From: Novosphingobium silvae
GTDB lineage: Bacteria > Pseudomonadota > Alphaproteobacteria > Sphingomonadales > Sphingomonadaceae
Length of the DNA: 64,000 nucleotides
Assembly: GCF_009856825.1 (NCBI RefSeq)
Contig: NZ_WVTD01000016.1
Span: forward strand, 28,796 to 92,795
Direction of reading: 5' to 3'
The translations under genes were made by a program, and so were the position numbers. The notes beneath the pieces are model-generated. The model did no database searches. It was not told the origin of the DNA and saw only the letters and a program-made list of their open reading frames with translations. Below, one piece after another: positions 10,350 to 19,242 of the stretch. The first letter of the stretch is position 1. The number at the start of each line of letters is the position of its first letter.

Positions 10350-11543
10350 ATGTCGTATACCGTAAATACCCTTCGAGCCATAACGCGGTCGTGCGGGGAA
10401 ATGCGTGACCGGGTCAAATCAATCGTGTTCAAGCCGGAGGATCGTAAGGTTCTGGACTTGACCTTCGGCCCGGGCGTAGCGGCGGAACTGGTTGGCCGGA
10501 CGCCCGAAGCGTTGGCGAAGGCGGAGAAAGACGGGCGGCTCGAACCACCCAAGCAGCAGGCTAATGGTCGCCGGTATTACGATCTGGAAGATCTGACCCG
10601 CATCCGTGACGCCCTCGGCATCCACCCGGGCAAGGCCGAAGATGAAGATGCGGTCGTTATCGCCGTTCAGAACTTCAAGGGCGGCGTTGGCAAGTCGACC
10701 ATCACCAAGCACTTTGCGGATTATCTCGCTCTTCACGGCTACAAGGTCCTGGTGATCGACTGCGATCCGCAGGCATCCACCACAACGATGTTCGACATCC
10801 AGCCCGAAACGCTGATTGATGACGAGCAGACGCTCGGGCATTTCCTGTCTCCGCGTAGCACATTCGACGACTTCGCTGCGGCAATCCACGACACCGCCTG
10901 GCCGACGATCAAGATAATTCCGTCCAGTTTGGGCCTGCAGGATGCGGAGTGGGATTTGACATCCACCCTCAGGGAGGGAGGCCAAGCGGTGCGCGAAGGT
11001 CTGCAGCGCCTGCGCATCGGGATTTCAACGATCATCAAAGACTTCGATGTCATCCTACTCGATCCTCCGCCAGCCATGGGCTTTCTCGGCCTCAACGTCA
11101 TGGCGTCGGCCACCGGCCTGCTAATCCCGGTACCTGCCCGCCAGTTGGACTATCTCTCCACGATTCACTTCATGGACACGATCGCAGAGAACATCGAAGT
11201 GCTCGAAGCCAACGGCACGCCTGTCGACTATGGGTTCATCCGCGTCGTCTGTTCGGCCTACACGCCAAGCAAGCCTGGCGAGCACGATATGTGGAAGATG
11301 ATGCAAGCAACGTACGCCAACTTCCTGCTGAGCCAGCCCATCCTGGCTTCAGAGGAAATCAAGAATGCCACGCAAGCATTCCGCTCGGTCTACGAGAGCA
11401 AGCCCTCGGCCTCGCACGCGACGTATAACCGGTGCCGCGAGAATCTCGATCTCGTCTTCGGCGAGGTCGTCCAGCAGATGCGACAGCAATGGCCATCAGC
11501 CAGCATCGTTGGGCATGATGCACCTGCGAGTGCTGCAGCATGA
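10350..11543 (+). CDS. parA: ParA/RepA-type partition ATPase
   Basis: A 397-residue type Ia ParA. It has an N-terminal HTH region (about residues 40-95: GVAAELVGRTPEALAKAEKD, GRRYYDLEDLTRIRDALG), the deviant Walker A KGGVGKSTITKH (about 110-121), Walker A' VIDCDPQAS and Walker B VILLDPPPAMG. The N-terminal HTH predicts autorepression of the par operon. It drives plasmid segregation with ParB, whose start overlaps its stop by 4 nt (ATGA). A second in-frame ATG at 10401, after GGGGAA, is a possible alternative start. Confidence 0.95.
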   Translation: MSYTVNTLRAITRSCGEMRDRVKSIVFKPEDRKVLDLTFGPGVAAELVGRTPEALAKAEKDGRLEPPKQQANGRRYYDLEDLTRIRDALGIHPGKAEDEDAVVIAVQNFKGGVGKSTITKHFADYLALHGYKVLVIDCDPQASTTTMFDIQPETLIDDEQTLGHFLSPRSTFDDFAAAIHDTAWPTIKIIPSSLGLQDAEWDLTSTLREGGQAVREGLQRLRIGISTIIKDFDVILLDPPPAMGFLGLNVMASATGLLIPVPARQLDYLSTIHFMDTIAENIEVLEANGTPVDYGFIRVVCSAYTPSKPGEHDMWKMMQATYANFLLSQPILASEEIKNATQAFRSVYESKPSASHATYNRCRENLDLVFGEVVQQMRQQWPSASIVGHDAPASAAA

Positions 11544-12553
11544 GCCGGCGGTCACTGATTTCGGAGGCCCTAGCCTCCACCCCGGCCGAGCCAGTCATCG
11601 CCGTTGAGGATGTCGCTGTCGCAAAACCGCGCACGACGTTCACGACGAAGCGCCTCGATGCATTCGGGGAGTCGGCGCGGATGGTGAAGAAGCCCTCCAT
11701 CCGGCTCAAGCCTTCCGAGTGCTCGATCTGGTCGGGCAATGCGCGCGACTATGAACTGCTCAATGAGCAGCGGCTGCGCAGCCTCATCGACTCCATTCAG
11801 GCAGAGAACGGCAACAGGATTCCTGTCGTAGTTCGGCGCACGCCAGACGCCGAAAAGCGTTACGAACTTCTCATTGGTACGCGCCGACATTGGGCAGTGA
11901 GCTGGCTAAACGCCAACCATTACCCCGATATCGAACTTGTGGCGATCATCGAGGATATCGACGATGAAGCCGCTTTCCGTCTTGCTGATATCGAAAATCG
12001 CGAGCGGGAGGACATTTCGGATCTCGAGCGTGGCGAAAATTACCGGGCGGCTGTCGCAGCCTACTATGACGGCATCCAGGCCCGGATGGCGGAGCGTGTC
12101 AAACTCTCGACCTCAACTCTCGCTCGCTATATCGGCCTTACCGAAATCCCGAAGTCAGTCGTCAGCGCATTTCATTCGCCGATGGACCTTCAGGTCCGCC
12201 ATGGCGACAAGCTGCTGCCCCTCATCCGCAACGCTGCGACCCGGCCGCAGATCGAAGAGGCAGCCGCGCATATAGCCAGCGAGCAAAGTTTCCGCCAATC
12301 GGGCGACGAAGAGCCGATCAGCGGCGCGGAGGTTGTCGCCCGCCTCGTCAAGGCCGCCAGCTCTCCCCGGCGCGGACGGGCTCGCAAGCTGGTCATCGAG
12401 GCGAATGGCTCAACCATAGGACAGATCGATCGTGATCAGGGCAGAGGATTGACCTTCACCCTCACCCCTACCGACCTGTCCGCCGACGATATTCTCGAAG
12501 CTCTGCGGCCGCTGATCGAGAACGCCAAGATTCTGAAGGGACGGGCCCGGTGA
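11540..12553 (+). CDS. parB: ParB/RepB-type centromere-binding protein
   Basis: A 337-residue ParB family protein. The N-terminal ParB/Srx domain contains IRLKPSECSIW, the CTP-binding-type motif IGTRRHWAV (about residues 110-118) and ENREREDISDLERGENY. A central HTH (LSTSTLARYIGLTEIPKSVV) binds parS. The C-terminal part is a dimerisation domain. It is translationally coupled to parA by ATGA. A 16-bp perfect palindrome 73 bp downstream (12627-12642) is a candidate parS. The C-terminal residues KGRAR are basic, common in this family. Confidence 0.94.
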   Translation: MSRRSLISEALASTPAEPVIAVEDVAVAKPRTTFTTKRLDAFGESARMVKKPSIRLKPSECSIWSGNARDYELLNEQRLRSLIDSIQAENGNRIPVVVRRTPDAEKRYELLIGTRRHWAVSWLNANHYPDIELVAIIEDIDDEAAFRLADIENREREDISDLERGENYRAAVAAYYDGIQARMAERVKLSTSTLARYIGLTEIPKSVVSAFHSPMDLQVRHGDKLLPLIRNAATRPQIEEAAAHIASEQSFRQSGDEEPISGAEVVARLVKAASSPRRGRARKLVIEANGSTIGQIDRDQGRGLTFTLTPTDLSADDILEALRPLIENAKILKGRAR

Positions 12554-12569
12554 CCTAGCATCGGATAGG

Positions 12570-12626
12570 TTTTTGCAAACTTTAAAAACCTCTTTTATCG
12601 AATTATATCAATATCTTAATCGTACA
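12570..12626. other. AT-rich tract between parB and repA
   Basis: This stretch is much richer in A and T than its surroundings (for example TTTGCAAACTTTAAAAACC and AATTATATCAATATC). It precedes the replication gene and could be its promoter region, with TTGCAA at 12572 as a weak -35, or an easily melted DNA element. No repeated iterons are evident. Confidence 0.4.
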
Positions 12627-12642
12627 GTCCCACGCGTGGGAC
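12627..12642. promoter_or_regulatory. 16-bp perfect palindrome, candidate parS or rep operator
   Basis: GTCCCACGCGTGGGAC is a perfect palindrome between parB and repA, 17 bp before the repA start. A centromere-like site for ParB, or an operator for RepA, would be expected in this gap. I noticed no second exact copy in the window. Confidence 0.55.
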
Positions 12643-12658
12643 ACAGCAACGGAGTTGG

Positions 12659-14029
12659 GTGAGAAGCGTGGCCTCTGATACGCCGCAGACGACCACTAAT
12701 GGTCGCAAGGTACAATTTGAGATGTTTTTCACGCTGCCCGATTTCAGCGACATCTCCCTGCGCGATTATCAGGAAACCATGCAGCGCCCGTTCTTCAGCC
12801 TCGCAAAGAAGAAGCGCCTCAAACCAATCGAATATACGAGCCCGGACAAAAGCGTGCGTGTTCACGTATCAGCCAATCCCGAGTACGGAATGGCCACGAT
12901 CTGGGATGCCGACATCATGATCTACCTGGCCTCGCACCTCAACGAGCTGCGAGAGCGCGGCGACAATGATCTTTCACCGACCATTAGGCTACAGCCCGGC
13001 GACCTGCTTCGCCGGATATGCTGGGGTGTCAGCGGCCGCGCATACGAACGCCTCATAGCTGCCCTCGATCGTCTGCAGGCAACCACGATCAAGACCAACA
13101 TCCGCGCGAACTCCAAGACCCGCGAGACGACGTTCTCCTGGATCGACAGTTACACGCATCTCGTCGACGAAAAGACCCAGCGATCGCTTGGAATGGAGAT
13201 AACTCTATCGCGGTGGTTCTTCGATGGGGTCATGGATAAGAGAAACGTCCTTGCGATCTCACCGCTCTATTTCGAGATCACAAGCGGGCTCGGGAAATGG
13301 CTCTACCGTGCAAGCCGCAAGCACGCAGGCGGAAACGGCGCCGAAGGCTTCACTATCGGCTTTGAGACGCTCCATCAAAAGAGCGGAAGCGAAAGCTCCC
13401 TCCCCTCGTTCAAGAACAAGATCCTTGAACTCGCTCGGGCCAACAACCTGCCGGAAATTCACCTCGAGGCGATCGACGCGGAAAGCCCGCGACCGAAGCT
13501 CAAGATGGTCATGCGCAAGTTTCTCGACGATCGCACCTCGGCGCCGTCGACTAAGAAGCGCATCGGGCAGCGAAATGAGCCCTCTCCAGTAGCGTCCCCC
13601 CTGCCCTCCCCGGCATCGGGGCATTCTCACGATCGCGACGCCACTCGCTCGCAACAGGCTCAGCCAGACCTAGTTGATCCCAGCCTCGCCCTCAGCCTGG
13701 TTGCCCGGACAGCCGCCCGCTTCAAGTATGACCACGGCGCCGATGCTGGTTTGCCACATACAGATCCGCATGATGTCCAGTTCGCGCGAGCCGCTGAAGA
13801 GGCGCCGAGACCTCGCCGTGGGGATCGGGCAGCCGACGTGCTCGACCCGGAGACGTACGCCACCATCATGCGCGAATGTCCCGGATGGGATCTCGATGTC
13901 CTGATGAAAACCTTTGATGCGTTTCTCAATCGAAACCCGAACGAAATTCCACGCAACTATTCCAAGCGCTTCTACGGTTTCATGAAAAAGCACCACGAGC
14001 GCAACAAGTACCAGCTGCGCGGCCTTTGA
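12659..14029 (+). CDS. repA: RPA-family plasmid replication initiator protein A
   Basis: A 456-residue replication initiator of the RPA type found on large sphingomonad plasmids. The N-terminal core carries FFTLPDFSDISLRDYQETMQ, then IWDADIMIYLASHLNELRER and LRRICWGVSGRAYERLIAAL (winged-helix region, about residues 65-180), and later LSRWFFDGVMDKRNVLAISP. A Pro/Ser-rich linker (about 300-350) leads to a C-terminal domain ending YSKRFYGFMKKHHERNKY. GTG 12659 follows GGAG; GTG 12668 is an alternative. It should bind the plasmid origin and recruit the host replisome. With parA-parB upstream it completes the replicon core. Confidence 0.9.
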   Translation: MRSVASDTPQTTTNGRKVQFEMFFTLPDFSDISLRDYQETMQRPFFSLAKKKRLKPIEYTSPDKSVRVHVSANPEYGMATIWDADIMIYLASHLNELRERGDNDLSPTIRLQPGDLLRRICWGVSGRAYERLIAALDRLQATTIKTNIRANSKTRETTFSWIDSYTHLVDEKTQRSLGMEITLSRWFFDGVMDKRNVLAISPLYFEITSGLGKWLYRASRKHAGGNGAEGFTIGFETLHQKSGSESSLPSFKNKILELARANNLPEIHLEAIDAESPRPKLKMVMRKFLDDRTSAPSTKKRIGQRNEPSPVASPLPSPASGHSHDRDATRSQQAQPDLVDPSLALSLVARTAARFKYDHGADAGLPHTDPHDVQFARAAEEAPRPRRGDRAADVLDPETYATIMRECPGWDLDVLMKTFDAFLNRNPNEIPRNYSKRFYGFMKKHHERNKYQLRGL

Positions 14030-14900
14030 CCGCAAGGGCTTGCGTACCAGGGCGCTAAGCAGACGCATGTCGGCGCGAAGCTCGCACCAACACCCCTGCC
14101 CTATCCGATTTCTGCAAGGGCGCGCCCCCACCGCGAGGCGCCCCCTTCCCCGCCCCATCTGGTTTAAGTAGCCCCCCGGCCCGCGCAATTGAACAGAACC
14201 ATGCCATCGCGCCGGCAGTGGCTCACCTCCACCGCGAAGGGCGCGCCTCCAGGGTAAGCCGATCGACCGCTCGGATGCATGACAAGCCTATCACCAGACT
14301 CTGGTTCTCGCTGGTGCGGCGATAAGGATGCCCTTCACGCCATCTACAACCGATAACCGGGCCAATACCCGCTGGTGCAGCCAGCGTGATCGCTTTCGGC
14401 GATCGAGTGAGATCTGCGCTGAGTGAACCTGTCGGCTCGATCGCGAGGCCGGCAACAGGGTTCGCCATTCGATCAGAAAGCTCTGAGCCCGAAATTCGAC
14501 AGCCCGTAAGATCGCGTGGCGACTTGGATGCCAATTGTCATGAACGAACCTCACAACGGCTTTCAGGCTGATTGAGCCGAGACGGCGTGTACGACGTGTT
14601 TTCGGAAATCCGGCTTTAAGCTGCTGGCGCGGCCCTAGACCCCGCTAACTTCGCAGAGAAGTCAGCCAGCGCGCCGTAGCAATCCCTCGGACCCGGTGAT
14701 TCTAAAAGCACGTCGATCCGACTGATCACCGAACTGGGCAGCTGGGCTGTCTCCGCAGAGGAACCCCCTCATTTCTCAGTCCGAATGAGGTCATTGTCTC
14801 ACGGTAATCCCGGTCGGTGCCGGGCAGGATGATGTAAACCCTCAGCGCCGAAGTTCTTCAGCAACGCATCCCTACGCTCCTGCAACCAACGCTAGGGAAA

Positions 14901-14952
14901 GGGGCAGGGGCAGGGGCAGGGGCAGGGGCAGGGGCAGGGGCAGGGGCAGGGG
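14901..14952 (+). repeat. GGGGCA hexamer tandem repeat
   Basis: About 8.7 uninterrupted copies of GGGGCA. Runs of four guanines at regular intervals could fold into G-quadruplexes on the plus strand. It may be an origin element or simple slippage product; copy number is likely variable between clones. Confidence 0.9.
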
Positions 14953-15283
14953 AGTAGACTGAGCGGTGATCGCGGTCGCCAGTACTTTCGCACCGCATGC
15001 GACTGTCAGACAGAGTAGCCATCTACCGCTGGAACGGCTGAGATCGCGGGGTAACGGCTGTCCACCGCTGACAAATGAATTCGGCCCGCCGTGCATCCGC
15101 GCTTCCCGATAACACGACACGGCCTGCGCCAACATTACTGAAAGCACGTTCGAGAAGCGTCCATTCGCCAAGTTCGCCAGGGGCTAGCGCCTCAGCTAGC
15201 GGCAGCGTTTTCGAAGATTCGATCCGGAGAAAGAGGCAGAAAACCAAGCCTTGCAGATGAAGCCATGGTGGTGGACGGCAATC

Positions 15284-15292
15284 TTATCCACA
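15284..15292 (+). other. consensus DnaA box
   Basis: TTATCCACA matches the strict DnaA consensus exactly. A second copy in the same orientation lies 108 bp away. Both sit in the gene-free stretch downstream of repA. Confidence 0.7.
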
Positions 15293-15391
15293 GGGCATAT
15301 GCGAAGCGATACGTACTATCGGATCGCGATCATCGTGTTTTTAGAATCAAGGGTGCGTGGTATCAGATGCAGATTCGCGTGTTATCAGATT

Positions 15392-15400
15392 TTATCCACA
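15392..15400 (+). other. consensus DnaA box
   Basis: Second exact TTATCCACA, preceded by TATCAGAT direct repeats and followed about 45 bp later by an AT-rich segment that could be the unwinding element. Confidence 0.7.
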
Positions 15401-15522
15401 GGCCGCGACTCGCCCTCATCTCTCGCTCTAAGCGATTTTGCACAGGCACTAACTTCTTTAACTTTAGAATCTAATCCCATTAACTCTTACGCCTGCGGCG
15501 GATATCGATTGATTTTATTGGG

Positions 15523-15541
15523 AGAAGAAGAAGAAGAAGAA
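15523..15541 (+). repeat. GAA microsatellite
   Basis: About six GAA triplets in a purine-only run that continues into AGGGGAGGGG. It marks the right edge of the origin-like segment. Confidence 0.75.
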
Positions 15542-16196
15542 GGGGAGGGGACAGGCGAGCGATCGTCAGATCAACCGCTCAGGTCATTCTAGCTGAAGGC
15601 TGTGCTAGAGGCCGAGCTTTTATTCTCACTGCGCGCGCAGACCGACCCACCAAGGATCTCTGTTGCCGACTTTTGGACGACCGGCTTTAAACCTCATCGC
15701 TAAGGAGCTCGAACGAGTACGGCTTCACGCACGCGACCCGGCCGAATATTTCCACTGATCCATCGTGCCACTCAAGACGCCATGGTGGAGTACATCAATC
15801 AGGAGGGCCGGACGATGGCTCACCGAGATTGTCCCGGGTTTTGAAGCAACCAGGCTTTCTCGCTCAGCCGCGGTGCATTGCAAATTTCACAGCGTTTCTT
15901 TTCGGCAGTTCGAAACTCGTTCGTTTCGTGTGCAGGGGTGCGCAGTTCGCAGCGAATTTCAGCATCACCAACGGGAACGGACCTCGGATCGCGAGAGATT
16001 TGCCCTGTAAGCGCTCAGGAGCACCATCCTGCATGCGGACCACCCCATGGGTAGGGCGGACGTCGTCGGCGCGCTGTAGGGGGCCTTTCCGGCGATCGAT
16101 ATTTTGCGGCTTGTCGCCGGCTTGGCCTGATAACGGATAGGTTCAGGCTCTGGAAGCCCGTCACTTGGAGCGCGTTCACTTCGTTTGTGAGCATGC

Positions 16197-17393
16197 TCAA
16201 TGAGCGCCAGTGCGAGCGAGCAAGGCGTCGATGGCGGCCATGGAAGTATCATAATCGTCGAGCGCCTCCCGAGAAAGGGCAGGGGTGTCCTTGCCTCGAT
16301 CAACGACAGAGCGAGCCTCCGCTTTGAGGCGGACGGAGAAAAGATCTGCGCCGGCCGTTCTGGTCTGATGTAGCAAACCACTCTTCTCAAGCGTGGAAAG
16401 CATCTTTCGGGTTCCGAGCCGTGAGGCGCCGATGATCGCTTCGAGCTGAGCCCCGCGCAGTTGTCCAAACCCGGCAAGAATGCCAAAGATCATCGGTGCT
16501 CTGGACGTGTTGCGATGACATAGCTGTCCATCGACTATGGTCCGAACGGCCACGTCGGCATCCTTCAATGCGGCGATCAGGCGCTCAGCGCTGTGGCGTA
16601 ACGCTGCTGCAACCTCTGAGACCGGATCGGGCTGATCCAAATCGTCCACGTTTTCGGTCATGGGCTTGACGAGGCCGGGGAAGGGCAGGGGCACCGACAT
16701 CAACCCCTGTGCGAACAGGCGCTCACCCCAGAGCAGGTCGAGCGCCCAAAATGGAGGTCTCGGTGGACGCGAGACCAAGTGTCGCGGTTTCGCTCCGATT
16801 GGTCCGCGAGGCAGGGAAGAGAAGATTGGTTCCTGATGTGTGAAGGTCACATCGGCTCCGATCGCGTCGTGAAGTTCGCAAAGTTCCGCGCTGGGGTCAG
16901 GCTCTTGCCGAACGCCAATGCTGGTCAGAAGAGATCGGGCGACCGCGAGGACAGCGTGGACTTCCTGATGGGCATCTTCGCTCGAGGTTGCCGTCTCGAA
17001 ATGATCGGCGGGCGCAAGCAGGGCCGGCAACATAGCGCGCGCCAACTCGGCCATCGGTGCCCAACCGCTGTGGTTTAGTTCGGTGAGGATCGCGAGGCAC
17101 ATCGTGCGAGGCGGGCGCGCGCTTCTAGACGGCTCATCGCTCAGTGTGCTGAGGCCGGCAAACCAGCTATGAAAGCGAGCATCGGTAAATGCATGACCTT
17201 CGCTTCGCAGCGCGTCGACGAGGACCATCCTGACAATGCGCGCGGCAAAGATGCGTTCTACGCGATGGCCCATACTCGCGACCCGTCCGTCAAGCCGGCC
17301 CAGTGCGAGTGCCGCGCTGATCTCTGCGAGACCGGATCTTGGCGTGGATTGCCTGGAATGGTGCAGCAGGCGGGAGAGGCCACCCAGAGGCAT
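16197..17393 (-). CDS. hypothetical plasmid protein with C-terminal winged-helix-like region
   Basis: A 398-residue protein of a type I associate with alphaproteobacterial plasmids but cannot name. The N-terminal half is helical (ISAALALGRLDGRVA, IFAARIVRMVLVDALR, GHAFTDARFHSWFAGLSTLS). The C-terminus (about residues 290-340) reads as a winged helix: PMIFGILAGFGQLRGAQLEA, then GTRKMLSTLEKSGLLHQTRT. ATG 17393 is preceded by AGGA at good spacing. It faces the recombinase gene across an AT-rich divergent region with a dyad at 17489-17504. A DNA-binding regulatory role is inferred from the C-terminal fold only. Confidence 0.75.
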   Translation of the reverse strand: MPLGGLSRLLHHSRQSTPRSGLAEISAALALGRLDGRVASMGHRVERIFAARIVRMVLVDALRSEGHAFTDARFHSWFAGLSTLSDEPSRSARPPRTMCLAILTELNHSGWAPMAELARAMLPALLAPADHFETATSSEDAHQEVHAVLAVARSLLTSIGVRQEPDPSAELCELHDAIGADVTFTHQEPIFSSLPRGPIGAKPRHLVSRPPRPPFWALDLLWGERLFAQGLMSVPLPFPGLVKPMTENVDDLDQPDPVSEVAAALRHSAERLIAALKDADVAVRTIVDGQLCHRNTSRAPMIFGILAGFGQLRGAQLEAIIGASRLGTRKMLSTLEKSGLLHQTRTAGADLFSVRLKAEARSVVDRGKDTPALSREALDDYDTSMAAIDALLARTGAH

Positions 17394-17488
17394 CTGAAAT
17401 CCTGTCTTTAAACAATGGGTTATTATGCAAATGAAACCTAATCTATCATAGGTATTCACTTAGTGGTAGTGATTGTAAACCGACATAC

Positions 17489-17504
17489 GATAATTGCAGT
17501 TATC
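17489..17504. promoter_or_regulatory. dyad in the divergent AT-rich region before the recombinase
   Basis: GATAA-TTGCAG-TTATC is a 5+6+5 inverted repeat in an AT-rich stretch (17394-17550) between divergent genes. It could be an operator or part of the recombination site used by the downstream tyrosine recombinase, whose core sites often flank a 6-8 bp spacer. Confidence 0.4.
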
Positions 17505-17568
17505 ATATAAGCGGATTTGACGCCTTTCTATAAGGTGGGTATGTGCATCCCGGCGGAGGGCAGGGCAT

Positions 17569-17691
17569 TTGGACACTGAAAAGACGATATTCTGGTCATG
17601 GCAGAGCGATTTTGATGGGCGCGTGACGCGTGAGGCTATCTATGGGGTCGAACCGCACAGCTTCGACCAGATTGTCGCGCTGTCCAGATGA
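17569..17691 (+). CDS. 40-residue ORF with FWSWQSD motif, coupled to recombinase
   Basis: TTG 17569 is preceded by a strong ribosome site (GGAGGG at 17555-17560) and starts a 40-residue product with TEKTIFWSWQSDFDGRVTRE, ending VALSR. Its TGA overlaps the recombinase ATG as ATGA, so translational coupling is likely. The IFWSWQSD start resembles the first strand of a family of putative nucleotide-binding or TIR-like proteins, but here it stops after about 25 similar residues. It may be a truncated remnant kept as a leader peptide for the recombinase. Confidence 0.5.
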   Translation: MDTEKTIFWSWQSDFDGRVTREAIYGVEPHSFDQIVALSR

Positions 17692-18890
17692 GCCTCCCAG
17701 CGCCCATCAGCAGCCGGCGAGGCCGACAGGCCGTCGACCTCGCCTGGGAGGTGACCAAGCTGAACTGTCGATCGCCAATCACGATCAACGCCGAGCTGAT
17801 CGCCGCCTATCAGGCGGCATCCTCGCCGCATTCCCTGCGCGCGCTTGCCAGCGACATCGAGGCGTTCGACCATTGGTGCCGCCGAAACGGGCGCGTGACC
17901 TCGCCGGCGACTCCCGAGACGGTCGCCGACTATCTCGATGCCCGGGCAGGGCAGGGGGCGAAACCCGCCTCGCTCGGTCGCTACAAGGCGTCGATCGCCA
18001 AGATCCACCAGCTGCTCGACATCAAGGATCCCACCCAGGCCGAGCTGGTCAAGCTGCGGCTCCGCGCGATCCGCCGGGAGAAGGGCAGCACGCAAGCCCA
18101 GGCGCGGCCGCTGCGGTTCAAGGGGCCGGTGCGCAATGTCGAGCGGGACGCACCCCGGGGGCTTAATGTGCGGGGGCTGCTTGAGGCCTGCGCGGATGAT
18201 TTGCCGGGGCTCAGGGATCGGGCTTTGCTGTCGGTCGCCTACGACACGGGCTTGCGCGCCTCCGAGCTGGTCGCGGTCGAGGTCGAGCACATTGTGGACG
18301 CCATCGATCCCGAGGCGCGGCTGCTGACGATTTCGCGCAGCAAGGGCGATCAGGAGGGAAAGGGCGCGACCGCGTTCCTCAGCCCGCGCTCGGTGCGGGC
18401 GATCGCCGCCTGGACTGCGGCTGCCGACATCGAGGAGGGACCGCTGTTTCGCCGGGTGCAGGTGCGCCGCTACAAGGCGCGGGCCGCGGTCAAGGGGCGG
18501 CGGATCGAGACGATTTCTGGCCGCGAAAGCTGGGATCTGCGCAAGACATTGCCGAAGTCGGTGGTGCCGGCGCGCACCGAATATGATGTGGGAGAGGGGG
18601 CGTTGCACCCGGGTTCGATCGGGCCGATCTGGCGGGCAATGATCCGGCGCGCCTTCGACAAGGGCGCGCTGAGCGACCTCACCGCCGATGATCTGGCGCA
18701 GTTGCTCAAGGGCGTGAGCGCGCATTCGACGCGGGTGGGCTTGAACCAGGATCTGTTTGCGAGCGGCGAGGATCTGGCGGGGATCATGGATGCGCTACGC
18801 TGGAAGAGTCCCCGGATGCCGCTCGCCTATAATCGCAATCTGGCGGCAGAGCAGGGTGCCGCCGGCCGCTTGATCGCGAAAATCGGGTGA
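17688..18890 (+). CDS. tyrosine recombinase / phage-type integrase
   Basis: A 400-residue tyrosine recombinase. The N-terminal SAM-like core-binding domain (about residues 35-130) includes HSLRALASDIEAFDHWCRRN and SLGRYKASIAKIHQLL. The catalytic domain has the first Arg in AYDTGLRASELVAVE (about 185-199), a Lys in ISRSKGDQEGKG, the HxxR box in SAHSTRVGLNQDL and the nucleophile Tyr in SPRMPLAYNRNLA near the C-terminus. All catalytic residues are visible. It probably resolves plasmid multimers or mediates cointegrate resolution; no phage genes are near. It overlaps the preceding 40-codon ORF by ATGA. Confidence 0.9.
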   Translation: MSLPAPISSRRGRQAVDLAWEVTKLNCRSPITINAELIAAYQAASSPHSLRALASDIEAFDHWCRRNGRVTSPATPETVADYLDARAGQGAKPASLGRYKASIAKIHQLLDIKDPTQAELVKLRLRAIRREKGSTQAQARPLRFKGPVRNVERDAPRGLNVRGLLEACADDLPGLRDRALLSVAYDTGLRASELVAVEVEHIVDAIDPEARLLTISRSKGDQEGKGATAFLSPRSVRAIAAWTAAADIEEGPLFRRVQVRRYKARAAVKGRRIETISGRESWDLRKTLPKSVVPARTEYDVGEGALHPGSIGPIWRAMIRRAFDKGALSDLTADDLAQLLKGVSAHSTRVGLNQDLFASGEDLAGIMDALRWKSPRMPLAYNRNLAAEQGAAGRLIAKIG

Positions 18891-19005
18891 TTAGATCTTG
18901 AGCTGCGCACAATTAGGTATTTGTGACGGTGTTTGAAAATTCCGAGTGCGCCAGATCACGCGGATTAGCGTTCCAGCGAATGTCCTACGGAATCGGAAAA
19001 GAAAA

Positions 19006-19029
19006 CCCGCCCGTCTTTTGACGGGCGGG
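19006..19029 (-). terminator. GC-rich hairpin terminator
   Basis: CCCGCCCGTC and GACGGGCGGG form a 10-bp perfect stem with a TTTT loop. On the minus strand the stem is followed by TTTTC. On the plus strand it lies about 115 bp after the recombinase stop but has no U run. It may act in both directions. Confidence 0.6.
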
Positions 19030-19197
19030 CAAGGAAAGGTGTCTACGTCTTACCGAGACTCCTTCGGGTCGCTGGCTGATGCTATGCCTTCGTGTTTCGG
19101 ATTCAAGGCTAAACTAGCGGGGCTGAGCAGTTTCTCAGGCTGTGTACATCGCCGCGACCGACGACCTGGAAATATGCGCTAGCATTGCGTTTTTGCG

Positions 19198-19231
19198 CAA
19201 TCATGATCGATGTATTATATATACATGATTG
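19198..19231. promoter_or_regulatory. NsrR-like palindromic operator
   Basis: CAATCATG (19198-19205) and CATGATTG (19224-19231) flank an inner dyad, ATGTA...TACAT (19210-19226), so the whole element is nested-palindromic. The ATGTAT-N-ATACAT core resembles binding sites of the Rrf2-family nitric-oxide sensor NsrR. A TATTAT -10 (19213-19218) lies inside, so a bound repressor would block RNA polymerase. The three genes downstream all fit nitric-oxide defence. No nsrR gene is in the window. Confidence 0.6.
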
Positions 19232-19242
19232 GAGCGCGAGTC

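Larger units (their letters stand above)
14030..16196. other. gene-poor region with origin-like features
   Basis: No convincing gene is visible over 2.1 kb; short open frames lack protein character. It holds a GGGGCA tandem repeat (14901-14952), two consensus DnaA boxes (15284-15292 and 15392-15400), a direct repeat TATCAGAT (15361-15368 and 15383-15390), an AT-rich stretch at about 15445-15490 and a GAA microsatellite (15523-15541). Lying just downstream of repA, it is the best candidate for the replication origin (oriV). The last 600 bp show no structure I recognise. Confidence 0.5.
18891..19242. other. intergenic region: terminator and NO-operon promoter
   Basis: No gene is visible. The stretch contains a strong hairpin (19006-19029) and, at its right end, the palindromic promoter region of the nitric-oxide operon (19198-19231). 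Confidence 0.6.

Noticed and set aside
14901..14952. GGGGCA array considered as a CRISPR-like array
   Set aside because: Units are 6 bp with no spacers and no cas genes nearby; it is a simple tandem repeat.
15829..16140. About 100-codon plus-strand frame in the gene-poor region
   Set aside because: No ribosome site, Cys/Arg-rich composition and no fold-like pattern.
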